From assembly GCA_934630735.1 (NCBI GenBank), contig CAKTWK010000050.1, forward strand, positions 1-10,430: 10,430 bases of DNA, in the 5' to 3' direction. The DNA comes from an uncultured Collinsella sp. Lineage in GTDB: Bacteria; Actinomycetota; Coriobacteriia; Coriobacteriales; Coriobacteriaceae. This document shows, one piece after another, positions 6,534 to 10,430 of the stretch; the first letter of the stretch is position 1, and every line of letters starts with the position of its first letter. Both the position numbers and the translations under genes were made by a program. Under the pieces are notes generated by a model. That model had not been told where the DNA came from. It made no database searches and was given only the letters and a program-made list of their open reading frames with translations.

Positions 6534-8224
6534 AGCTTCTCCATTCCGCAGGGATAGGCGCTCCGCGCTGTCTGCTGCTCTTGTGTTACGACCTGATAAA
6601 AGCTATATCCGCCGGAGAGATGGGTACAAGAGAAACCGTACTGCGTTAAAAGCCGACAGGCCAGATAACTGCGGAGCCCTGTCTGACAATTCACATAAAC
6701 GGGCTTGTCCCTCTCTAACTCGTCCAAATGCTCCCGCAGATCGTCTAAGGGAATATTCCGAAAGCCAGCCAGATGCCCCCGCTGATACTCCCGCGCCGTG
6801 CGGACGTCCAGCAGCATCGCACTGCCATTGCAAGGCAAGCCCTCAACCTCATTCCAATGAAACTGCCGCACTTTCCCTCTCTCCAAATCCTCGATCATAA
6901 AACCGGCAATATTGACCGGGTCTTTGGCAGAGGAATAGGGCGGCGCATAGGATAGGTCAAGCTCCGTCAGTTCCAGTGCTGTCATTTTGGCACGAAGGGC
7001 CATTGCCAGTACATCAATGCGCTTGTCCACGCCGTCGCCGCCAACGATCTGCGCACCGAGCAAACGCAGGGTCTCCTTTTCGTACAGCACCTTCATTGCC
7101 ATAGACTGTGCGCCGGGATAATAGGCAGCGTGGGATGCCGGGAAAAGTACAACTTTGTCGTAAGCAATCCCTGCTGCCTGCGCCGCCTTTTCATTGATCC
7201 CCGTAGCGGCCGCTGTCAAGCCAAACAGTTTCAGAACAGACGAACCCTGAGAGCCGTGAAAGTGGCTGTTTCCGCCGCAGATGTTGTCAGCGGCAATGCG
7301 TCCCTGTTTGTTGGCGGGGCCCGCCAGAGAGATCAACGCTTTCTGGCCGGTCACGAAATGGGTGACCTCTACGGCATCGCCCACAGCGTAGATATCCGGC
7401 GCGGAGGTTTCCATTCGCTCGTTGACAGCAATGCTGCCCCGGATGCCCAGTTCCAGCCCGGCCTCTTTTGCCAGATGGGTGTCCGGCGTGACGCCGATGG
7501 CCAGCAGCACCATGTCGGAGCGCAGCGTCTCACTACCCTCCAACAGCGTCAGCACGGAATCTCCGTCCTGCCGGAATCCGGTGACGGTTTCACCCAACCG
7601 CAGAGCCACGCCGTGTCTGCGCATTTCCACATGGACAAAGCTCGCCATATCCGTATCCAGCGGCGCTAATAGCTGCTTTGGACGTTGGACGATGGTGACG
7701 GAAACGCCCATCTCCACAAGGTTTTCCGCCATTTCCAGACCGATAAAGCCGCCGCCAGCCAAAACAGCGGTTTTCGGCTTCTGATCCTCTACAAAGCGCC
7801 TGATGCGGAGGGTATCCTCCACGGTGCGCAGCGTGAAAACACGCTCGCTGTCCACGCCGGAAAGCGCAGGAACCGTCGGCTTTGCGCCGGGGGCAAGAAG
7901 CAGTTTGTCATAGGTTTCCGTGTAGACCTTTCCACTATCCAATGCGTGAACGGTGACGGTTTTCTCTGTGGGATTGATCGCAGTTACTTCCTGCCGTACC
8001 CGCACATCAATGCGAAAGCGGTCCCAGAAGCTCTCCGGAGTTTGCAGTGTCAGTTCTTCTTGCTCCTTGATCACACCGCCCACATAATACGGCAGACCGC
8101 AGTTGGCATAGGACACATAGCCGCTGCGCTCGATCATGATGATCTGGGCGTGTTCATCCAAACGGCGGATGCGGGCAGCGGCAGAAGCACCGCCCGCCAC
8201 ACCGCCTACGATCACAACTTTCAT
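6530..8224 (-). CDS. CoA-disulfide reductase / NADH oxidase-type flavoprotein with rhodanese domain
   Basis: This 564-aa protein is a full CoADR-RHD fusion. It has the FAD motif VIVGGVAGGASAAARIRR (4-21), the redox Cys42 in YANCGLPYYVGG (single-Cys type, which forms a mixed disulfide with CoA), and the NAD(P)H motif VLAGGGFIGLEMAENL (154-169). The second FAD motif is IYAVGDAVEV (278-287). The dimerisation domain (about 325-445) holds HAAYYPG and SYAPPYSSAKDPVN, whose tyrosines are typical of CoADR active sites. The rhodanese domain (about 470-548) has catalytic Cys513 in VNCQTGLRSYLA. Such enzymes reduce CoA disulfide, CoA persulfide or polysulfide with NAD(P)H in the cytosol. Start and stop both overlap neighbours by ATGA, with thioredoxin upstream and the alarmone synthetase downstream. 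Sulfur or persulfide metabolism and thiol redox balance are the likely roles; substrate choice cannot be read from sequence. Confidence 0.93.
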   Translation of the reverse strand: MKVVIVGGVAGGASAAARIRRLDEHAQIIMIERSGYVSYANCGLPYYVGGVIKEQEELTLQTPESFWDRFRIDVRVRQEVTAINPTEKTVTVHALDSGKVYTETYDKLLLAPGAKPTVPALSGVDSERVFTLRTVEDTLRIRRFVEDQKPKTAVLAGGGFIGLEMAENLVEMGVSVTIVQRPKQLLAPLDTDMASFVHVEMRRHGVALRLGETVTGFRQDGDSVLTLLEGSETLRSDMVLLAIGVTPDTHLAKEAGLELGIRGSIAVNERMETSAPDIYAVGDAVEVTHFVTGQKALISLAGPANKQGRIAADNICGGNSHFHGSQGSSVLKLFGLTAAATGINEKAAQAAGIAYDKVVLFPASHAAYYPGAQSMAMKVLYEKETLRLLGAQIVGGDGVDKRIDVLAMALRAKMTALELTELDLSYAPPYSSAKDPVNIAGFMIEDLERGKVRQFHWNEVEGLPCNGSAMLLDVRTAREYQRGHLAGFRNIPLDDLREHLDELERDKPVYVNCQTGLRSYLACRLLTQYGFSCTHLSGGYSFYQVVTQEQQTARSAYPCGMEKL

Positions 8225-8541
8225 CTTGCGCCCTCCACCATTGCGGCAATCTCCGACTTAGGCCGATAGCCGACCGATTTGGTAATGGCCTTTCCATCCT
8301 TGAATACGACCAGCATCGGGATGCTGGATACCTGAAAACGCATCGCCAGCTCCATCTGCTCGTCCACATTGACCTTGCCCACCTTCAGGGTATCGGCGTT
8401 TTCCTCCGCGATCTCGTGGAGCACGAGGGTGAGCATCTTGCACGGTCCGCACCAGTCCGCATAGAAATCCAGCAAAACGGGTTTTTCGGAATGCAGCACC
8501 TCATTTTCAAAATTCGCAGCAGTAATTTTCAGTTCAGCCAT
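8221..8541 (-). CDS. trxA: Thioredoxin
   Basis: A standard 106-aa thioredoxin: active site WCGPCK with Cys31 and Cys34, buried Asp25 in LLDFYADW, the VNVDEQ strand, and cis-Pro75 in SIPMLVV. It lacks a signal peptide and so acts in the cytosol as a disulfide reductant. AGAAAGGAG lies about 10 bases upstream of the ATG. The stop overlaps the CoADR start by ATGA, suggesting the two are made together; no thioredoxin reductase is in view. The gap to the upstream Fe-S membrane protein gene is 28 bases. The symbol reflects the generic family; the genome may contain other copies. Confidence 0.94.
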   Translation of the reverse strand: MAELKITAANFENEVLHSEKPVLLDFYADWCGPCKMLTLVLHEIAEENADTLKVGKVNVDEQMELAMRFQVSSIPMLVVFKDGKAITKSVGYRPKSEIAAMVEGAR

Positions 8542-8569
8542 GAGAACGGCTCCTTTCTGTTATCTTTGT

Positions 8570-9144
8570 TTATTCTTTGTTTTTCAGTTTGCAAATGCCC
8601 TGCGTCATGGTTCCCATCGGGCAAAACGCACACCATGTGCGGGGCTTGTAGAGCACCATAACGATCAGACCCAGCAGCAGAGAGGTCAGCATAAGGCTAT
8701 AAAAGCCGAAACTGAACTGCGCCACCCAATCAGAGACTGTACCGGCTGTGTAAGTCCAGCCCCACGGCACACGGAAGATCCAGAACAGCTTAATGGCCTC
8801 CCGCAGGGACGCAGCACCGGCAGCGACCAGATAGGTCTGGAACACCATGTTGCCGAACATCGTCAGGAAAAAGATCAAAAGCCATAACGGAACCACTTGG
8901 AGGACATCCAGCGGGGCGTGGGCTTGCAGCGGGAGCATTTAAGGTCCGTCCCCAGCTTGCTGAACAGTTGACCCCGTCCGCAGAGGTGGTTGCAAAAGAA
9001 TTTGTTTCCGCCAAAGATGGCGAAAAACAGCGGCAGAAGAAAATCGATCATGCCCAGCCATGCAAACAGGATATTGAAAAAGCCCAGCGCAAAATAGATG
9101 ATGGCATATACCCACAGGTAATCGTACCAATGCTTTGCTTTCAT
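8570..9144 (-). pseudogene. NapH-like [4Fe-4S] membrane protein, frameshifted as read
   Basis: Two overlapping frames make one family member. The first (from ATG 9144) gives membrane helices at about 8-30 and 32-47, then Cys51/Cys55 in CNHLCGRGQ and Cys70/Cys73 in KCSRCKPTPRW, and stops after WFRYGF. The second frame continues as LIFFLTMFGNMVFQTYLV with further helices and WCAFCPMGTMTQGICK at the end. Adding one T to the run of four at about 8877-8880 turns GGC TTT TGA into GGC TTT TTG ATC and restores a continuous 191-aa protein with Cys172/Cys175 in the final motif. This is the Fer4_5 type of polytopic Fe-S protein (NapH/NosR/CcoG relatives), which passes electrons at the membrane. The start overlaps the ferredoxin stop by ATGA. 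A homopolymer sequencing error is a strong alternative to real inactivation. Confidence 0.82.
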
Positions 9145-9344
9145 GCATCAGCCCTCACTTTCACTTCAATGCAGCCGACGGGGCAGAGCTTTGCGCACTT
9201 GCCGCAGCCTACGCAGCGCTCCGCCTCCACAGCGGCGTAGCAGCCGCGGTGCCCCTTGACGGCCTCCAGTGGACAGGTATTTTCACACACGCCGCAGGCC
9301 ACGCACCGCATCTGATCTACGGCAGCCAGTTTCTTTGACAGCAT
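9141..9344 (-). CDS. Two-[4Fe-4S] ferredoxin
   Basis: This 67-aa protein has two full cluster motifs: Cys14/17/20 with Cys24 followed by Pro, and Cys44/47/50 with Cys54 followed by Pro. It is therefore a bacterial 2[4Fe-4S] ferredoxin, a low-potential one-electron carrier in the cytosol. An insert of about 19 residues between the motifs (24-44) is close to the usual spacing. The ribosome binding site AAGGGAGG lies 7 bases before the ATG. It is the first gene of the redox operon, with a promoter and a Crp/Fnr-type operator upstream. The stop overlaps the start of the Fe-S membrane protein, its likely electron partner (inference). Confidence 0.93.
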   Translation of the reverse strand: MLSKKLAAVDQMRCVACGVCENTCPLEAVKGHRGCYAAVEAERCVGCGKCAKLCPVGCIEVKVRADA

Positions 9345-9388
9345 AGCGTTCCTCCCTTGATTCTGTAAGGATTTGTAATTGTGGCTTT

Positions 9389-9430
9389 ATCATACCGCAG
9401 GACGACTCTTTTGTATGTGACGAGGTCACA
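9389..9430 (-). promoter_or_regulatory. Promoter and Crp/Fnr-type operator of the ferredoxin operon
   Basis: The operator at 9416-9430 reads TGTGACGAGGTCACA, a perfect 6-bp inverted repeat with a 3-base centre. On the minus strand a -10 box TATGAT lies at 9394-9389. Taking that hexamer as -12 to -7, transcription starts near 9382 and the operator centre (9423) falls at -41, the class II activator position. The hexamer at the -35 position (CATACA) is poor, so the promoter likely needs the activator. The leader to the ATG is about 37 bases and includes the AAGGGAGG site. Confidence 0.72.
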
Positions 9431-9433
9431 TTG

Positions 9434-9467
9434 AAAAAAATCCGGCGCTTTTTGAGCGCCGGATTTT
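9434..9467 (-). terminator. Strong intrinsic terminator of the rubrerythrin unit
   Basis: AAAATCCGGCGC (9437-9448) pairs perfectly with GCGCCGGATTTT (9456-9467) around a 7-base loop. Read on the minus strand, the stem is followed by a run of seven T (plus-strand A-run 9434-9440). It lies directly before the operator of the ferredoxin operon, so it insulates that promoter from rubrerythrin transcription. The outer A-T pairs could give weak activity on the plus strand too. Confidence 0.9.
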
Positions 9468-9478
9468 AAGAAGGTGAA

Positions 9479-9523
9479 TTAGGCGTTCCACAGGCTGTGG
9501 AGGCTGCAGTAGACGTATTCCTT
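9479..9523 (-). pseudogene. Remnant of the desulfoferrodoxin (superoxide reductase) C-terminus
   Basis: In a frame different from rubrerythrin, and starting at its stop codon, the minus strand reads [14 protein letters not shown] followed by TAA. Desulfoferrodoxins and neelaredoxins end in a segment of the form YCNLHG(L/H)WKA, where the Cys and His are ligands of the superoxide-reducing iron centre. The spacing Cys-x-x-His-x-x-Trp and the terminal Ala are kept here. Nothing of the rest of the gene (about 110 residues) is present, because the bases upstream are the intact rubrerythrin C-terminus. A deletion appears to have fused the end of a desulfoferrodoxin gene to the end of rbr, leaving the shared terminator. 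Chance similarity over 14 residues is the alternative. An ATG at 9536 inside rbr could also give a 19-residue peptide in this frame. Confidence 0.6.
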
Positions 9524-10064
9524 AATAGTTCTCCGCATGAATTTCAAAGTAGCTCTGGGGATGATTACAGGTGGGGCAAACCTCCGGGGCCTTCTCACCG
9601 ATCACGATGTGGCCGCAGTTGCGGCACTCCCACACCTTGACCTCGCTCTTTGCAAAGACCTCCGCCATCTCCACATTGTGCAGCAGGGCACGGTAGCGCT
9701 CCTCATGGTGCTTTTCAATGGCGGCGACCAGACGGAAACGCTGCGCCAGCTCATGAAAGCCTTCCTCATCGGCGGTTTTGGCAAAGCCGTCGTACATATC
9801 CGTCCACTCGTAATTCTCTCCCTCGGCGGCGGAGAGAAGATTTTCAGCGGTGTCGCCGATGCCGTTCAATTCCTTGAACCAGAGCTTTGCGTGCTCTTTT
9901 TCATTCTCTGCGGTCTTGAGAAACAGCGCCGCGATCTGCTCATAGCCTTCCTTCTTGGCTTTGGAGGCAAAGTAGGTATACTTGTTGCGAGCCTCGGACT
10001 CACCGGCAAAGGCCGTCATCAGGTTTTTTTCGGTTTGAGTACCTGCATATTTTGTTTCTCTCAT
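9522..10064 (-). CDS. rbr: Rubrerythrin
   Basis: This 180-aa protein is a classical rubrerythrin, which reduces hydrogen peroxide in anaerobes with electrons from NADH via rubredoxin-type carriers. The ferritin-like diiron domain (about 8-135) shows ESEARNKY (Glu near 22-24), the ExxH pair Glu55/His58 in ENEKEH, Glu residues in DEEGFHE (about 99-105), and the second ExxH Glu117/His120 in EKHHEERY. The C-terminal rubredoxin domain has Cys147/Cys150 and Cys163/Cys166. I chose ATG 10064 because AAGGAGC (10073-10079) sits at proper spacing before it and the family start aligns there; an in-frame ATG at 10097 lies at the transcription start region and is rejected. It is preceded by a Crp/Fnr-type gene and followed by the desulfoferrodoxin remnant and a strong terminator. 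Confidence 0.95.
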   Translation of the reverse strand: MRETKYAGTQTEKNLMTAFAGESEARNKYTYFASKAKKEGYEQIAALFLKTAENEKEHAKLWFKELNGIGDTAENLLSAAEGENYEWTDMYDGFAKTADEEGFHELAQRFRLVAAIEKHHEERYRALLHNVEMAEVFAKSEVKVWECRNCGHIVIGEKAPEVCPTCNHPQSYFEIHAENY

Positions 10065-10095
10065 GGTCGATGCTCCTTTCGGTTTTTCTGTTTTC

Positions 10096-10136
10096 ATTAT
10101 ATCGGAATTATGATTCCGGTCTGTAACAAAGTCACA
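10096..10136 (-). promoter_or_regulatory. Rubrerythrin promoter with Crp/Fnr-type operator
   Basis: The operator at 10122-10136 reads TGTAACAAAGTCACA, matching the ferredoxin-operon operator at both half sites except for one base. A perfect -10 box TATAAT lies on the minus strand at 10101-10096. The operator centre (10129) falls at -40 relative to the predicted start near 10089, the same geometry as at the ferredoxin operon. No TTGACA-like -35 is present. The operator touches the stop codon of the upstream Crp/Fnr gene. Confidence 0.74.
10103..10118. promoter_or_regulatory. Second palindrome within the rubrerythrin promoter
   Basis: CGGAAT (10103-10108) and ATTCCG (10113-10118) form an inverted repeat with centre TATG. 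It fills most of the spacer between the Crp/Fnr-type operator and the -10 box. A protein bound here would block RNA polymerase, so a repressor site is possible. It does not match the PerR box pattern I know. The ferredoxin-operon promoter has no counterpart. Confidence 0.35.
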
Positions 10137-10430
10137 CTATTTTAAGCGGTTTAGGCTGTTCTTATTCCGCAGCGTAATCGCGCCTCGTCTTAGTTCCACA
10201 AGCCCGTCCTCTGAGAAGCTTTTGAGCATCCGTGCCACTGCCTCCCGCGCCGAACTGATGTGCTGGGCGATCTGCTCATGGGTCATGCGTATCGTGTCGG
10301 AGCCGGTACGCTCCGCTTCGGCAAGGAGAAATTCTGCCAGCCGCCGATCCAATCCCTTGAACATGATCTGCTGCATCGCCCACATCACATCAGAAAACCG
10401 TTTCGTTGCCAGTTCATAGAGAAAACAGCG
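10137..10430 (-). CDS. Crp/Fnr-family transcription regulator, 5' part outside window
   Basis: The last 97 codons are visible and the frame is open to the right edge, so the sensor domain is not seen. The visible part begins CFLYELATKRFSDVMWAM, the end of the dimerisation helix, and continues into the winged helix-turn-helix: MTHEQIAQHISSAREAVARM, then a wing LVELRRGAITL. The recognition helix has Arg-Glu-x-x-x-Arg (AREAVAR), like Crp, whose Arg and Glu residues contact TGTGA half sites; this fits the TGTGAC/TGTAAC repeats next door. Whether it senses heme-NO, an Fe-S cluster or another signal cannot be told, since the N-terminal domain is missing. HcpR-like nitrosative-stress regulators are one candidate (inference). 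It reads toward rubrerythrin, whose own promoter lies right after the TAG at 10139-10137. Confidence 0.88.
   Translation of the reverse strand, partial: RCFLYELATKRFSDVMWAMQQIMFKGLDRRLAEFLLAEAERTGSDTIRMTHEQIAQHISSAREAVARMLKSFSEDGLVELRRGAITLRNKNSLNRLK

Noticed and set aside
7130..8269. Long plus-strand open frames (7130-7669 and 7685-8269)
   Set aside because: They are antisense to the CoADR-rhodanese gene, lack family motifs and good ribosome binding sites, and follow from its codon bias.
9488..9500. Short palindrome CCACAG-G-CTGTGG
   Set aside because: It lies within the desulfoferrodoxin-like codons and has a one-base centre; probably incidental.
10065..10097. Upstream ATG giving rubrerythrin 11 extra residues
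   Set aside because: It lies next to the -10 box, around the predicted transcription start, and has no ribosome binding site; ATG 10064 has a proper one and matches the family start.
9537..10145. 202-aa plus-strand open frame across rubrerythrin
   Set aside because: Antisense shadow of a clear rubrerythrin with all metal ligands; it also crosses the rbr promoter.
1..10430. CRISPR array, tRNA, rRNA, intact insertion sequence
   Set aside because: No spaced repeat series, no tRNA-like cloverleaf or rRNA sequence, and no transposase or terminal inverted repeats were seen.

Overview
The window looks like a chromosomal segment of an anaerobic, moderately high-GC Clostridia member, most likely Oscillospiraceae/Ruminococcaceae-like. 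The reasons are strong AGGAGG-type ribosome binding sites, lipoproteins with short lipoboxes, a TPM-domain protein next to a double zinc-ribbon membrane protein, a rubrerythrin, and a ferredoxin/thioredoxin/CoA-disulfide-reductase cluster. The genus cannot be fixed from this sequence alone.

Layout. (1) Positions 1-5327, plus strand: a run of envelope-type genes. It holds the 3' part of a Trp/Asp-rich secreted-type protein, a small lipoprotein gene broken by a one-base frameshift, a double zinc-ribbon protein with a C-terminal membrane anchor, a TPM-domain protein with signal peptide and membrane segment, and a 418-aa lipoprotein. The last three are tightly spaced and look co-transcribed. (2) Positions 5328-6119: a debris zone between the convergent gene sets. 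It holds hairpins, one good plus-strand terminator, a frameshifted XRE-type regulator and an unrecognised AT-rich coding-like fragment. (3) Positions 6105-9344, minus strand: an operon read in the order two-[4Fe-4S] ferredoxin, NapH-like [4Fe-4S] membrane protein (frameshifted as read), thioredoxin, CoA-disulfide reductase with a rhodanese domain, and a RelA/SpoT-type alarmone synthetase that is cut off at the debris zone. Three of the four junctions are 4-base ATGA overlaps. (4) Positions 9345-10430, minus strand: a Crp/Fnr-family regulator (C-terminal part only), then rubrerythrin, then a tiny remnant matching the C-terminal end of desulfoferrodoxin, then a strong terminator.

How it may work together. 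Near-identical inverted repeats (TGTGAC-N3-GTCACA and TGTAAC-N3-GTCACA) lie upstream of both the rubrerythrin gene and the ferredoxin operon. In both cases the centre falls about 40-41 bases upstream of the predicted transcription start, the place a class II Crp/Fnr activator occupies, and neither promoter has a recognisable -35 box. With the Crp/Fnr gene directly beside them, this suggests a compact redox or nitrosative/oxidative-stress regulon that pairs peroxide removal (rubrerythrin) with Fe-S electron transfer and thiol/persulfide chemistry (ferredoxin, membrane Fe-S protein, thioredoxin, CoADR-rhodanese).

Caution. Three genes are each broken by the apparent loss of exactly one base, in two cases in a short homopolymer. 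This could be real decay or a sequencing/assembly error signature, and it should be settled before calling those genes dead. The alarmone synthetase truncation and the desulfoferrodoxin remnant cannot be explained by single-base errors.
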